This document shows, one piece after another, positions 7,905-17,204 of a DNA stretch of 38,304 nucleotides (its first letter is position 1; every line of letters begins with the position of its first letter). The position numbers were made by a program, and so were the translations under genes. The stretch spans positions 4,758 to 43,061 of the forward strand of contig MHEK01000094.1 in NCBI GenBank assembly GCA_001803795.1. The letters are read 5' to 3'. Under the pieces are notes generated by a model, which saw only the letters and a program-made list of their open reading frames with translations, did not search any database and was not told the DNA's origin. This DNA comes from Nitrospirae bacterium RBG_16_64_22. Its GTDB lineage: Bacteria; Nitrospirota; RBG-16-64-22.

Positions 7905-9440
7905 TTACAGCTCTCGGCTTAAGGCGTCCGGTTCCCAAAGGGCGATATGGGGCTGTCCGGTCCGGGTGGCGGCATCCCGGTGCCGCCGGGCGGCGACGCC
8001 GTCGGCTTGGGCGGCGTGCGCGACGGCCCGGCAGACGGCCCGGGTCACGCGCCGGTCGAAGATCGACGGGATGATGTGGTCCGGCAGTCGTTCGTCGGGC
8101 CGGATCATCGAGGCGATCGCCTCGGAGGCCGCGAGGAACATTCCCGGCGTGAAGCGTCTCGCCCGGGCGTCGAGCGCTCCCTTGAACAATCCGGGAAAGG
8201 CCAGGGCGTTGTTTACCTGATTGGGAAAATCGCTCCGCCCCGTTGCCGTCACGGCGGCGCCGGCCGCTTCGGCCTCGTCGGGCATGATCTCCGGATCGGG
8301 ATTGGCGAGGGCGAAGACGATCGGCCGGCCGGCCATTGACCTCACCATTCCGCCGCTCACGATTCCTCCCGCCGAAACGCCGATGAACGCGTCCGCGTCC
8401 TTCATCGCGTCCGCCAGGCTTCCCCGCCGCCCTTCCCGGTTGGTCCATGAAGCGAGGTCCGTCTTGGCCGGACCCAGGTCGGGGCGAGCCGGATGAATGA
8501 TTCCTCCCCGGTCGCAGACGATCAGATCGCGGACGGGTCGGCAGGTCTTCCCAGGAGCGTCTTGGCCAGGAGCGTCCTGGCCCTGAGCGTCCCGGCAGAG
8601 AAGGAGCCGGGCGATGGCCGATCCGGCCGCGCCCGCTCCGCACACGGCCACCCGGAGGTCCTCGAAGCGCTTTCCCACGACGGCGGCCGCGTTGAGGAGG
8701 CCGGCGCGGACGACGACGGCCGTCCCGTGCTGGTCGTCGTGCATGACGGGAATGCCGAGGTCGATCAGTCCCTCCTCGACCTTGAAACAGCGGGGCGCGG
8801 AGATATCCTCGAGATTGATCCCGCCGAAGACCGGCGCGATGAGACGGACCGTTCGAACGATCTCGTCGGGGTCTTGCGTGTCGAGGCAGATGGGAAAGGC
8901 ATTAAGCCCGGCCAGGGCCTTGAAGAGAAGCGCTTTCCCTTCCATGACGGGGAGGGCGGCGGCCGGTCCGATGTTTCCGAGTCCCAGGACGGCCGATCCG
9001 TCCGTCACGATTCCCACCGTGTTCCTCTTGATCGTCAGCGTATGGACTTGCTCGGGATGCTCCGCGATGGCGCGGGAGACGCGCGCCACGCCGGGCGTGT
9101 AGACCATGGAGAGATCGTCCCGGGTCTTGACCGGGACCCGGCCGACGATCTCGATCTTCCCGCCCATGTGCAGAAGGAACGTCCGGTCGGAAACTGAGGC
9201 AACGTGGACGCCGTCCACGGCCTTGAGGGCTTCGACGACGGCTTCCCCGTGGTGTTCGTCCCGCGCCTTGATCGTGAAGTCCCGCGTGACGCGCTCGGGG
9301 GCGACGCTCACGATGTCGACCGCGCCGATGTCGCCGCCGGCGCCGCCGATCGCCGACGTCACCCGCCCCAGCATCCCGACCTCGTTCTTGATTTCGAGAC
9401 GGATGGTGATGGAGTATCCGGCGCTGGGGCGGATCGACAT
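7905..9440 (-). CDS. ACT-domain malic enzyme
   Basis: Malic enzyme decarboxylates malate to pyruvate with NAD(P)+. The 511-residue protein has an N-terminal ACT domain (residues ~10-85, ITIRLEIKNEVGMLGRVTSA), which in this group is thought to bind a regulatory ligand. The catalytic part has VYTPGVARVS, VTDGSAVLGLGNIGP, GINLEDISAPRCF and PVMHDDQHGTAVV. The nucleotide-binding fold VAVCGAGAAGSAIARLLL is followed by an insertion with tandem repeats (RDAQGQDAPGQDAPG) before the next strand VRDLIVCDR. NAD versus NADP preference cannot be read by eye. It converges on the deacetylase gene with a 58-bp gap. Confidence 0.92.
   Translation of the reverse strand: MSIRPSAGYSITIRLEIKNEVGMLGRVTSAIGGAGGDIGAVDIVSVAPERVTRDFTIKARDEHHGEAVVEALKAVDGVHVASVSDRTFLLHMGGKIEIVGRVPVKTRDDLSMVYTPGVARVSRAIAEHPEQVHTLTIKRNTVGIVTDGSAVLGLGNIGPAAALPVMEGKALLFKALAGLNAFPICLDTQDPDEIVRTVRLIAPVFGGINLEDISAPRCFKVEEGLIDLGIPVMHDDQHGTAVVVRAGLLNAAAVVGKRFEDLRVAVCGAGAAGSAIARLLLCRDAQGQDAPGQDAPGKTCRPVRDLIVCDRGGIIHPARPDLGPAKTDLASWTNREGRRGSLADAMKDADAFIGVSAGGIVSGGMVRSMAGRPIVFALANPDPEIMPDEAEAAGAAVTATGRSDFPNQVNNALAFPGLFKGALDARARRFTPGMFLAASEAIASMIRPDERLPDHIIPSIFDRRVTRAVCRAVAHAAQADGVAARRHRDAATRTGQPHIALWEPDALSREL
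8551..8595. repeat. Tandem 15-bp repeat inside malic enzyme
   Basis: Three units CCAGGAGCGTCTTGG, CCAGGAGCGTCCTGG and CCCTGAGCGTCCCGG lie in the coding sequence and encode the QDAPG-type repeat on the minus strand. The insertion falls in a loop just after the nucleotide-binding helix. Confidence 0.65.
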
Positions 9441-9499
9441 GGATGGGTGCGTCTAAGGTTGGGTTCGCGTTCCGGGACGACGCCAGACCGCCATGCCGA

Positions 9500-9787
9500 T
9501 CAGGCCTTGGCCGGCTCGGACGGCTTCGGACTTTCCGAAGAAGCCGAGTCCGCCTTCTTGTCCGCGGCTACGGCCGGCTTTTCCGATTCCGCGGCCTTCT
9601 TTCGGGACTCGGACGGGTAGTCGGTCGAGTACCACCCGCCTCCCTTCAACACGAAGGCGGCCGGGCCGATCACGCGCCGGACTGCCCCCTTGCAGGAGCG
9701 GCATTCCGTCAGAGGGTCCTCCGTGATCCTCTGGACCACCTCGAACCGGCCGCCGCAAGCGTCGCACTTGTACTCGTACGTGGGCAT
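9500..9787 (-). CDS. FmdB-family zinc ribbon protein
   Basis: The 95-residue protein starts MPTYEYKCDACGGRFEV and has a second CRSC pair (TECRSCKG), the zinc-ribbon arrangement of the FmdB regulatory-protein family. The second half, about 40 residues, is a charged Lys/Ser/Ala/Pro-rich tail common in this family. The role of these small proteins is largely unknown. A GAGGAGGAAG ribosome binding site seven bases upstream fixes the start. It lies between malic enzyme and leucyl aminopeptidase on the same strand. Confidence 0.85.
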   Translation of the reverse strand: MPTYEYKCDACGGRFEVVQRITEDPLTECRSCKGAVRRVIGPAAFVLKGGGWYSTDYPSESRKKAAESEKPAVAADKKADSASSESPKPSEPAKA

Positions 9788-9850
9788 TGATCGACTTCCT
9801 CCTCAGCCAGATACGGCCAAACTAGCACACGGACACGCCGCGGCGCAACG

Positions 9851-11344
9851 TCACCGCCGGCCGAGCCTCTTCTCAAGAAAGCTCAGCAGGAGCCGGACGG
9901 CGATTCCCGCGCTTCCCTTCGGAATGTACGGGAGGTCCTTCTCCGTCCAGGCCGTGCTCGCGATGTCGAGGTGGACCCAGGGGACCTTCCCGGCGAACGG
10001 CTTGAGGAAGATCCCCCCCACGATCGTCCCCGCCGAGCGGTCGCCGATGTTCTTGCAGTCGGCGATGTCGCTCTTGATCAGATCCTCGTACTCTTCCCAG
10101 AGGGGAAGCTCCCAGACCCTCTCGCCCGTCCGGTCGCCGGCCTCCTTCAGGGCATCCATGGCTTCCCGGCTCGTCCCCATCATGGCGATCGCCCTGTTCC
10201 CCACGGCGACCGAGCAGGCGCCCGTGAGCGTGGCGACGTCGACGATCAAATCCGGCTTGAGCGTCGCGGCGTAGTGGAGGGCGTCGGCCAGGATGAGGCG
10301 GCCTTCCGCGTCCGTGTTCAAGACCTCGATCGTCCTTCCGCTCATCGTCTTGAGGACGTCCCCTGGTTTGTACGCCTTGCCCGACGGCATGTTCTCGACG
10401 GCGGGCAGGATTCCGATCAGGCGGACCGGCAGGCGCAGGTCGGCCGCGGCCTGGATCGTCGCGAGGACGGCCGCCCCGCCCGACATGTCGTCCTTCATCT
10501 GGTCCATGCCGGCCGAGGGTTTGATCGAGATTCCTCCAGTGTCGAACGTGACCGTTTTCCCGACGAGGGCCACGGGCTTTCCCTTGCGCCCGCGGTACTC
10601 CGCCACGATCAGGCAGGGCGGCTCATCGCTTCCGCGGCCGACGCCCAGGATTCCCCCCATTTTCAGCCGCCGCAGGGCATCGCGTCCGAGGACTCGGACG
10701 GCGACCTTCCCCCGACGGCGAGCCATCGAGCGGGCCTGGGCCGCCATGTCTCTCGGCGTCATGTCGGACGACGGGTGGCTGATGAGGTCTCGGGCCCAGA
10801 GGACGGCCCGCGAGATCGTCCGGCCGCGCTCGGCGGCGCCGGCCAATCCGCGGGGGGGCGTCTTCGAGAAAAGAAGCGTGACCAGATCGAGGGGCGGTTT
10901 TCCGTTCTTCGATTTGGATTTGTATTTTTCGAATCTGTACGTGGAAAGATGAAATCCCTCGGCTACGGCCTGGACGATCTCGGCGGGGGAGGTCTCCTTG
11001 ACCTTCAGATCGGCGATATCCGTCGAGACGCGGGTCAGCCCGCGGTCGCGCGCTGCGCGGGCGGCCCGTCCCGCGGCCTGGCGGACGCGGTCGAGCGTCA
11101 GGTCTTCCGGCTTGCCGATCCCAACAAAGAGAACGTGTTTGACGGGGAGATCGGGAGCGGAGAGGTAGAGCGTGTCGCCGGGTTTTCCGGCGATCTCCTT
11201 CCGGCGAATCGCGGCGGAGAGGAGTCGCCCCAGTCGGCGATCCAGCTTCCGAAGCGGCGCGGAGAGGCGGTTTTCGGGAAGGGCGACGGCCAACAGATCT
11301 CCCCGGGCCGTTTCGTAAGAACCGCGGACGATTTGAACCTTCAT
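9851..11344 (-). CDS. pepA: Leucyl aminopeptidase (M17 family)
   Basis: This cytosolic two-metal aminopeptidase removes N-terminal residues from peptides. The track ORF begins at 11386, but ATG 11344 has an AAAGGAG ribosome binding site five bases upstream and starts MKVQIVRGSYE, giving 497 residues, normal for the family. The N-terminal macro-like domain is followed by the catalytic domain with VGKTVTFDTGGISIKPS (a metal-ligand lysine and aspartate), MKDDMSGGAAVLA and the signature NTDAEGRLILADAL. The proteins of this family usually form hexamers; some PepA homologues also bind DNA. It is divergent from the cold-shock gene. Confidence 0.94.
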   Translation of the reverse strand: MKVQIVRGSYETARGDLLAVALPENRLSAPLRKLDRRLGRLLSAAIRRKEIAGKPGDTLYLSAPDLPVKHVLFVGIGKPEDLTLDRVRQAAGRAARAARDRGLTRVSTDIADLKVKETSPAEIVQAVAEGFHLSTYRFEKYKSKSKNGKPPLDLVTLLFSKTPPRGLAGAAERGRTISRAVLWARDLISHPSSDMTPRDMAAQARSMARRRGKVAVRVLGRDALRRLKMGGILGVGRGSDEPPCLIVAEYRGRKGKPVALVGKTVTFDTGGISIKPSAGMDQMKDDMSGGAAVLATIQAAADLRLPVRLIGILPAVENMPSGKAYKPGDVLKTMSGRTIEVLNTDAEGRLILADALHYAATLKPDLIVDVATLTGACSVAVGNRAIAMMGTSREAMDALKEAGDRTGERVWELPLWEEYEDLIKSDIADCKNIGDRSAGTIVGGIFLKPFAGKVPWVHLDIASTAWTEKDLPYIPKGSAGIAVRLLLSFLEKRLGRR

Positions 11345-11451
11345 GCGATCTCCTTTGAGAGGACGTGTCGGGCGCGTCTCCTGCAATTATATCGGCCGGA
11401 AGGGATGACGATCAAGCGGCGAGAACGCGAAAACGTCGGCACAAACGCCGG

Positions 11452-11478
11452 TTGACTCGGTTTGGACGTTTATGCTAA
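11452..11478 (+). promoter_or_regulatory. Weak candidate promoter of the cold-shock gene
   Basis: TTGACT at 11452-11457 is a good -35 box, but the downstream -10 options (TATGCT or TAACAC) have non-ideal spacing of 13 or 18 bases. It lies about 150 bp upstream of the cold-shock start, in an AT-rich part of the gap. Confidence 0.3.
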
Positions 11479-11515
11479 CACTTGCGCGAAGATGGACGGG
11501 GGCGTTCGGCATACG

Positions 11516-11550
11516 AACCGCTGAGGCCGTTGGGTCTCCGCGGTTTTTTT
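11516..11550 (+). terminator. Terminator-like hairpin in the cold-shock leader
   Basis: AACCGC 11516-11521 pairs with GCGGTT 11540-11545, with an inner GAG/CTC pair across a one-base mismatch, and a run of seven T follows (11544-11550). No plus-strand gene ends just upstream, so it may sit inside the 5' leader of the cold-shock gene. Its sequence also resembles the ends of the dispersed repeat at 2285 and 4308. Confidence 0.5.
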
Positions 11551-11632
11551 CGCCCCCGATTCTTGGTCTGAGCTGCAAAGGGCCGGTGTTCGCCCCGGCT
11601 TTTGGGAGTTTCGGAGCAGGAGGAGGATCATC

Positions 11633-11839
11633 GTGGCAAGAGGACGGGTCAAGTGGTTCAACGACAAGAAAGGGTTCGGGTTCATCTCGCAGGACAACGG
11701 GTCGGATGTCTTCGTCCATTTCTCCGCGATCCAGGGGGACGGCTTCCGGACGCTCAAGGAAGGGGAAGAGGTCGAGTTCGATGTCCAGGAAGGGGCGAAG
11801 GGCTTGCAAGCCTCCAACGTCCGGCGGATCGGCTCTTAG
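11633..11839 (+). CDS. Cold-shock domain protein
   Basis: This 68-residue protein is a single cold-shock domain (OB fold). [18 protein letters not shown] carries RNP-1 and [10 protein letters not shown] carries RNP-2, the surfaces that bind single-stranded RNA or DNA. Such proteins act as RNA chaperones, often but not always cold-induced. The start is GTG 11633, a few bases after AGGAGGAGG. The roughly 150-nt upstream region with a terminator-like hairpin is reminiscent of the long leaders of cspA-type genes, but that comparison is only by architecture. Confidence 0.95.
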   Translation: MARGRVKWFNDKKGFGFISQDNGSDVFVHFSAIQGDGFRTLKEGEEVEFDVQEGAKGLQASNVRRIGS

Positions 11840-11907
11840 CGTTCTCTTAATCCAGGCTTGTCGCGGCGGCCGGCTCGTCGGTCCCGGGAGCGCCGAGATG
11901 GGGTGCG

Positions 11908-12237
11908 GTGGAGAAGCGAAACAAGAATCGGCAGATCCGGCGCCTCCCCGTCCAGTACGGGAAGACCGCGTACGACCATGAAGCCTTTACGAGCAACATC
12001 TCCCCGACCGGATTGTTCCTCCGGACGATGGCGGCTTTTCCTTCCGGGACCAGGGTCCAGGTTCGATTGACGCTCCCCGACGGCCGGGTGCTGGAGCTGG
12101 CCGGCGCGATCATGTGGGCCCGCAAGACCGCCCCCCAGCTCGCCGAATCGATGAAGAGCGGCATGGGCGTCCGCCTCGACCCCTCCGCCCCCGCCTACGC
12201 AGCCTATCTCGAGTTCGTGAAGGGAATGGCGGGGTGA
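11908..12237 (+). CDS. PilZ-domain protein
   Basis: The 109-residue protein consists of a single PilZ domain. An N-terminal basic stretch NRQIRRLPVQY is followed by NISPTGLFLRT, matching the RxxxR plus (D/N)xSxxG pattern that binds cyclic-di-GMP, and then LTLPDGRVLELAGAIMW. Standalone PilZ proteins act as c-di-GMP receptors that affect motility, secretion or envelope traits. The start is GTG 11908 with a weak G-rich upstream box. It follows the cold-shock gene by 68 bp on the same strand. The MshEN-CheX protein in the window could belong to the same signalling network; that link is inference. Confidence 0.82.
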   Translation: MEKRNKNRQIRRLPVQYGKTAYDHEAFTSNISPTGLFLRTMAAFPSGTRVQVRLTLPDGRVLELAGAIMWARKTAPQLAESMKSGMGVRLDPSAPAYAAYLEFVKGMAG

Positions 12238-12556
12238 GGGCCCGAGATCCGATGCACAAATTAACATGCGCAAAACAATGCCGCTTCCATTCCTCTCCTC
12301 CGTGCACCACCCGGTTCCCGGCCTCGTGCTCGGAACGGGCACCGGGAGATTGCCGAGCCATGCACTTGTCCAGTCTGCCAGCGCGCAACTCCCGCCGGGT
12401 CCCCCGGATCGCCCCGAACAATGCGGTTTCAATTAGCCAACCAGGCGCTGGCGCAATGCTGTTTCGTTGCCGGAGGGTGGGGGGATCGGCGGCGGTCATT
12501 GTTGGTACCATGAAAATCGGATAGTATATTTTCCCATTTCATGGTATGGTCCGGGC
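12238..12556 (+). promoter_or_regulatory. 319-bp gap with a hairpin and the DUF4143-gene promoter region
   Basis: No gene is visible here and base composition is lower in GC than the neighbours. CCCGGTTCCCG 12310-12320 pairs with CGGGCACCGGG 12336-12346 (one mismatch). Just before the ATPase gene, TACCATGAAA 12506-12515 is repeated inversely as TTTCATGGTA 12537-12546, bracketing a possible -10 TAGTAT at 12522-12527 that has TTGTTG 17 bases upstream. The dyad around the promoter suggests regulator binding. Confidence 0.45.
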
Positions 12557-13735
12557 ATGATCGAACGTTCTCGGCTTCTCAACACCATCCGTAGAGCGTT
12601 GCGCCGCAGCCGTGTGGTTGCGCTGGTGGGGCCGCGTCAATGTGGGAAGACAACCCTGGCGCGCCAGATTGTCGCGCCGACCGCCGTCAATTATTTCGAT
12701 CTTGAAGACCCGGTCAGCCTTGTTCGCCTTGCCGAGCCAATGACGGCTCTCGCAGGGTTGCGCCGGGTGGTGGTGATCGACGAGGTGCAACGAAGGCCCG
12801 ATTTGTTCCCGATGTTGCGTGTATTGGCGGATCGCAAGCCGCTGCCGGCCCGCTTTCTCATCTTGGGCAGCGCGTCGCCGGAGCTCATGCGCCAATCGTC
12901 GGAGTCCCTGGCGGGTCGGCTTGAGACAATACCGCTGTCCGGGTTCAGTCTGGCTGAGGTTGGCGTGCCGGCGCTTAATCGGCATTGGCTGCGCGGCACG
13001 TTTCCGCGATCTTTTCTCGCCCGTTCAAACGCCGAGAGCGGCGCATGGCGGCAGCAGTTTATTCACACGTTCCTGGAGCGGGATCTGCCGCAGCTCGGCA
13101 TCGGCGTCCCGGCACCGGCACTGCTCCGATTCTGGACGATGCTGGCGCATTATCATGGCAACATTTGGAACGCGGCGGAACCGGCACGCTCACTGGGAGT
13201 CAGCGAACCGACGGTGAGGCGCTACCTGGACTTGCTGACCGGCCTCTTCATGGTGCGGCAACTCAAGCCCTGGCACGAGAATTTGAAGAAGCGCCAAGTG
13301 AAAGCGCCCAAGATTTACCTGCGCGACAGCGGGTTGCTGCATCGTCTCTTGGGTATCGGTGCCGAGAGGGATTTGCTCGCGCATCCGAAATGCGGCGCAT
13401 CGTGGGAGGGTTACGCCATGGAGGAGGCGCTCAAGGTGGCACAGCCGGATGAAGCGTACTTCTGGGCGACGCATCAGGGCGCCGAGCTGGACCTGCTGAT
13501 CTTCAAGGATGGCCGGAGGCTGGGGGTGGAAATCAAACGTATGGATGCGCCGGTGTTGACGCCCTCTATGCGCATTGCGCTTGAGGACCTTAAGCTGGAG
13601 CAGATCGTTGTGCTTTATCCCGGAAGAGTGCGCTATGCTTTGGCCGAGCGAGTCAACGTGATGCCGTTGAGCATGCTCGGGGAAGATGCCATGGCAATGT
13701 TTCCGCGGCCTGGACGGGGACGGAAGAAAGGCTAG
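12557..13735 (+). CDS. AAA ATPase with DUF4143 domain
   Basis: The track starts at 12467, but the recognisable protein begins at ATG 12557 (MIERSRLLNTIRRALRRSR), 392 residues. Residues ~20-35 contain VALVGPRQCGKTTLARQ, a Walker A motif. RRVVVIDEVQRRPDLFPML follows as Walker B, then FLILGSASPELMR. The C-terminal half (EIKRMDAPVLTPSMRIALED) is the DUF4143 part with a nuclease-like fold core ELDLLIFKDGRRLGVEIK. These genes are widespread, patchily distributed and often called AAA_14/DUF4143 proteins; their role is unknown. The codon use is less GC-biased than the flanking genes, suggesting acquisition. It is converging with gatB. Confidence 0.9.
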   Translation: MIERSRLLNTIRRALRRSRVVALVGPRQCGKTTLARQIVAPTAVNYFDLEDPVSLVRLAEPMTALAGLRRVVVIDEVQRRPDLFPMLRVLADRKPLPARFLILGSASPELMRQSSESLAGRLETIPLSGFSLAEVGVPALNRHWLRGTFPRSFLARSNAESGAWRQQFIHTFLERDLPQLGIGVPAPALLRFWTMLAHYHGNIWNAAEPARSLGVSEPTVRRYLDLLTGLFMVRQLKPWHENLKKRQVKAPKIYLRDSGLLHRLLGIGAERDLLAHPKCGASWEGYAMEEALKVAQPDEAYFWATHQGAELDLLIFKDGRRLGVEIKRMDAPVLTPSMRIALEDLKLEQIVVLYPGRVRYALAERVNVMPLSMLGEDAMAMFPRPGRGRKKG

Positions 13736-13785
13736 GGCAGCCACGTCCCCCCGACCGCCCCCGGTAGTTCTGAAAAAAGGCCGGA

Positions 13786-15243
13786 TTATTGCGAATCTGT
13801 CGGGGGCTGGAGCTTCGCCTTGAGGATCTCGTTGACCTTGGCAGGGTTGGCTTTGCCGCCGCTCTTCTTCATCACCTGGCCGACGAAGAAGCCGAAGAGC
13901 TTCTCCTTCCCGCCGCGGTAGGCGGCGAGCTCGTTCGGATTGTCCGCCATGACCTGCTCGATCACCCGCTCGATCTCGCCCGCGTCCGAGACCTGGACGA
14001 GGCCCTTCTCCTTCACGACGATGGCGGCGTCCTTCCCGGACTTGAACATCTCTTCGAAGATCGTCTTCGCGATCTTCCCGCTGATCGTCCCGTCCGCGAT
14101 CAGCTTGAGCATTTCCGCCAGCCGCTCCGGCGTTACGGGCGAGGCGGCGATCTCTCCTCCGGCCTCGTTGAGGAAGCGTGTCAGGTCGCCCATGATCCAG
14201 TTCGCCGCGGTCTTCGGCTGGCCGGAGAGCCGGACGGTCTCCTCGAAATAGTCCGCCGCGGCGCGTTCCTCCGAGAGGAAGGCGGCGTCGTACTCCGATA
14301 GGCCGTACTCGCGCGCGAACCTCTCGCGCGTCGCGTCCGGAAGCTCGGGGAGCTCCCGCGCCCACGCCTCGACCTGCGCCCGTTCGAGGACGAGCGGGAC
14401 GAGGTCCGGCTCGGGGAAGTAGCGGTAGTCGTGGGCTTCCTCCTTGCTCCGCATCGAGACAGTGACGCCCCTGGCGGAGTCGAAGAGGCGCGTCTCCTGG
14501 ACGACCCGCCCCCCTCCCTCGACGACGGCGATCTGCCGCTCGATCTCATAAGCGATCGCCTGCTTGACGAACCGGAACGAGTTCACATTCTTGATCTCCG
14601 CCTTCGTGCCAAGAGCGTCCGACCCAGCGGGGCGGATGGAGACGTTCGCGTCGCACCGGAGAGACCCTTCTTCCATGTTCCCGTCGCAGACGTTCAGACA
14701 GCGGAGCGTGCTCCGGATCTTCTTCAGGTACGCCACGGCTTCCTCGGGGGTCCGTATCTCCGGCTCGCTCACGATCTCCATGAGGGGGACGCCGGAGCGG
14801 TTCAGGTCCACGCGCGACGTGTCGGCGCTCCCCTCGTGGATGTTCTTCCCGGCGTCCTCTTCGAGATGAATCCGATGCAGGGTGACCGTCCGCACGTCTC
14901 CGTCCACGACGATCTCGACGCGCCCTCCCTCGCAGACGGGCGACTCGTATTGCGAGATCTGGTACCCCTTGGGAAGGTCCGGGTAGAAATAGTTTTTTCG
15001 GGCGAACCGGCTCTCGGGCGCGATCTTCGAGTGGAACGCGAGACCCGTCTTGGCGATGTATTCGACGGCCTTCCGGTTCAACACGGGGAGGGCGCCCGGA
15101 AGGCCCAAACAGACGGGACAGGTCTGCGTGTTCGGCGGGGCGCCGAATCGGTTGGCGCAGGCGCAGAAGTTCTTCGATTCCGTCAGGAGCTGGGCGTGAA
15201 CCTCGAGACCGATGACGGCCTCGTACTTTGCCCCGGCGTTCAT
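13786..15243 (-). CDS. gatB: Asp/Glu-tRNA(Asn/Gln) amidotransferase subunit B
   Basis: GatB recognises misacylated Asp-tRNA(Asn) or Glu-tRNA(Gln) and activates the acyl group in the GatCAB complex. The ATG at 15243 begins [19 protein letters not shown] and overlaps the gatA stop by four bases (ATGA), so I reject the longer track start at 15396. The length is 485 residues. Visible features are the zinc-binding [37 protein letters not shown], and the C-terminal YqeY-like tail region ending [12 protein letters not shown]. It is the last gene of the minus-strand block. Confidence 0.96.
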   Translation of the reverse strand: MNAGAKYEAVIGLEVHAQLLTESKNFCACANRFGAPPNTQTCPVCLGLPGALPVLNRKAVEYIAKTGLAFHSKIAPESRFARKNYFYPDLPKGYQISQYESPVCEGGRVEIVVDGDVRTVTLHRIHLEEDAGKNIHEGSADTSRVDLNRSGVPLMEIVSEPEIRTPEEAVAYLKKIRSTLRCLNVCDGNMEEGSLRCDANVSIRPAGSDALGTKAEIKNVNSFRFVKQAIAYEIERQIAVVEGGGRVVQETRLFDSARGVTVSMRSKEEAHDYRYFPEPDLVPLVLERAQVEAWARELPELPDATRERFAREYGLSEYDAAFLSEERAAADYFEETVRLSGQPKTAANWIMGDLTRFLNEAGGEIAASPVTPERLAEMLKLIADGTISGKIAKTIFEEMFKSGKDAAIVVKEKGLVQVSDAGEIERVIEQVMADNPNELAAYRGGKEKLFGFFVGQVMKKSGGKANPAKVNEILKAKLQPPTDSQ

Positions 15244-16718
15244 GCCGCGGATCCTTCCCCGGCGGCTGGAGGCTTCCTCTTGTGCCAGCCGCCCGCCTGC
15301 TCGTAGGCGTGGGCCGCGCGAAGGAGCGTCGGCTCGTCGAACGCCCTGGCCAGGAACTGAAGGCCGATCGGGAGGTTCCCCGAAGAGAATCCGCAAGGGA
15401 GCGAGAGTCCCGGGATCCCCGCCAGGTTCACGGAGATCGTAAAGATGTCGGAGAGGTACATCTGGAGGGGATCGGCCGTCTTCTCGCCGATCTTGAACGC
15501 GGGCGTCGGGGCCGTGGGCGTTACGATCACGTCCACGGTCTCGAACGCCCGGTCGAAGTCCTGCTTGATGAGCGTCCGGACCTGCTGGCCCTTCCGGTAG
15601 TAGGCCTCGTAATAGCCCGCGGAGAGGGCGTACGTGCCGAGCATGATCCGCCTCTTCACCTCCGCCCCGAACCCCTCCGACCGGCTCTCCATGTACATTT
15701 CCAGGAGATCGGAGGGGCGGCTCGTCCGATGGGCGTACTTGACGCCGTCGTACCGCGCGAGGTTGGACGAGGCCTCGGACGTGGCGAGAATGTAGTAGAC
15801 GGCGACGGCGTACGGCGTGTGCGGCAGAGACACCTCGCGAACGTCCGCGCCGAGACGTCGAAGGACGTCCACGCCGCCCAGGACGGCCTTCTCCACCTCC
15901 GGGTCCATCCCGGAGGTGAAATACTCCTTAGGGATCCCTATCCGGAGGCCCCGGACGTCTCCCGTCAGCGCCGCGGCGTGGCTCGGGACCGGGACGTCGG
16001 CGGAGGTGGAATCGGCCGGGTCTTTCCCCGCGATCGCGTCCAGGACAAGGGCCGCGTCGCGTACGTCCTTCGCCAGCGGCCCGATCTGGTCAAGCGAGGA
16101 GGCGAACGCGACGAGACCGTAGCGCGAAACGCGGCCGTAAGTCGGCTTGAGTCCGACGATCCCGCAACAGGCGGCCGGCTGGCGGATAGAGCCGCCCGTG
16201 TCGCTTCCGAGCGCAACGGCGCACATGTCGGCTGAGACGGCGGCGGCCGAGCCGCCGGACGATCCACCGGGGATCCGACCCGTGTTCCACGGGTTCCGCG
16301 TAACCTGGAAGGCGGAGTTCTCCGTGGACGAGCCCATGGCGAACTCGTCCAGGTTCGTCTTCCCGACGAAGACGGCGCCGGCCTTGTCGAGAGCGGATAC
16401 GACCGTGGCGTCGTACGGAGGCACGAAGTTCCCGAGGATCTTCGAGGCGCAGGTCGTCCGCGTCCCCCGCGTGCAGAGGTTGTCCTTGAGGGCGACCGGG
16501 ATTCCCGCGAGAGGGCCGGCCAGACCGCGCGCGATCCGCGCGTCGGCCGCGGCCGCCTGCTTCCGGGCTGTCTCTTCCATGAGCGTGAGGAAAGCCCGGA
16601 TGCCGGGATCGACCGCGCGGATGCGCGAGAGCGCCGCGTCCAGGACCTCCACGGCCTTGACCTCCTTCTTTCGAAGAAGATCCGAGAGTTCGTGAGCGGT
16701 TTTTTCCGTCAGGGACAA
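15240..16718 (-). CDS. gatA: Asp/Glu-tRNA(Asn/Gln) amidotransferase subunit A
   Basis: GatA is the amidase subunit that liberates ammonia from glutamine for transfer to the misacylated tRNA. The 492-residue protein shows the amidase-signature Ser-cisSer-Lys triad: the lysine in [14 protein letters not shown], the two serines in [15 protein letters not shown] and [12 protein letters not shown]. It lies 29 bp downstream of panD and overlaps gatB by four bases, so A and B are translationally coupled. Its C-terminus reads [13 protein letters not shown]. Confidence 0.96.
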   Translation of the reverse strand: MSLTEKTAHELSDLLRKKEVKAVEVLDAALSRIRAVDPGIRAFLTLMEETARKQAAAADARIARGLAGPLAGIPVALKDNLCTRGTRTTCASKILGNFVPPYDATVVSALDKAGAVFVGKTNLDEFAMGSSTENSAFQVTRNPWNTGRIPGGSSGGSAAAVSADMCAVALGSDTGGSIRQPAACCGIVGLKPTYGRVSRYGLVAFASSLDQIGPLAKDVRDAALVLDAIAGKDPADSTSADVPVPSHAAALTGDVRGLRIGIPKEYFTSGMDPEVEKAVLGGVDVLRRLGADVREVSLPHTPYAVAVYYILATSEASSNLARYDGVKYAHRTSRPSDLLEMYMESRSEGFGAEVKRRIMLGTYALSAGYYEAYYRKGQQVRTLIKQDFDRAFETVDVIVTPTAPTPAFKIGEKTADPLQMYLSDIFTISVNLAGIPGLSLPCGFSSGNLPIGLQFLARAFDEPTLLRAAHAYEQAGGWHKRKPPAAGEGSAA

Positions 16719-16747
16719 CAGGAATTCCTCAAGTCTTGAAAGGAGCG

Positions 16748-17110
16748 CTACAGCCGGCCGCGGCGGGCGATCCGGTTCTTCTCGTCCACGACGATGATCG
16801 TGGGTTTGAACTTCTTGTGCTCTTCCTCAGGGTAGAGCTCGTAGCAGAAGATCACGATCCGGTCCCCTTTCTGCCCCTTGCGGGCGGTCGGGCCGTTGAG
16901 ACACATTTGCCCCGATCCTTTTCGCCCGGGGATGACGTACGTTTCGAACCGCTCGCCGTTGTTCAGGTTCGAGATCATCACCTGCTCGTATGGCAGGATC
17001 CCGGCGGCGTCCATGAGCAACCGGTCCACGGTGATGCTCCCCTCGTAGTTCAAGTCGGCGTCCGTGACCGTCGCCCGGTGGATCTTGGACCTCAGCATGA
17101 TTCGGTACAT
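16748..17110 (-). CDS. panD: Aspartate 1-decarboxylase proenzyme
   Basis: PanD makes beta-alanine for pantothenate and CoA. The track starts at 17161, but the conserved start is [20 protein letters not shown] at 17110, giving 120 residues. Residues 24-25 (YEGSITVD) are the Gly-Ser pair cleaved to form the pyruvoyl group, and [14 protein letters not shown] is the conserved strand. The placement between gatC and gatA is unusual, because gatCAB normally form an uninterrupted run. A ribosome binding site AGAGGAAAC precedes the ATG. Confidence 0.94.
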   Translation of the reverse strand: MYRIMLRSKIHRATVTDADLNYEGSITVDRLLMDAAGILPYEQVMISNLNNGERFETYVIPGRKGSGQMCLNGPTARKGQKGDRIVIFCYELYPEEEHKKFKPTIIVVDEKNRIARRGRL

Positions 17111-17128
17111 TTGTTTCCTCTTCTTCTG

Positions 17129-17158
17129 ACCGCGGAGATCGCCGAGGCCGCCGAGAAA
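17129..17158 (-). repeat. Fragment resembling the dispersed repeat
   Basis: ACCGCGGAGATCGCCGAGGCCGCCGAGAAA between panD and gatC resembles the ACCGCGGAGGACGCGGAGG core of the repeats at 2285 and 4308, with three-base periodicity. I judge it a probable degenerate copy by eye. Confidence 0.4.
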
Positions 17159-17204
17159 CAAGGATATCTCCGGGTCCCCTGCGCCCTCCGAGGTGGATGG
17201 CGGC

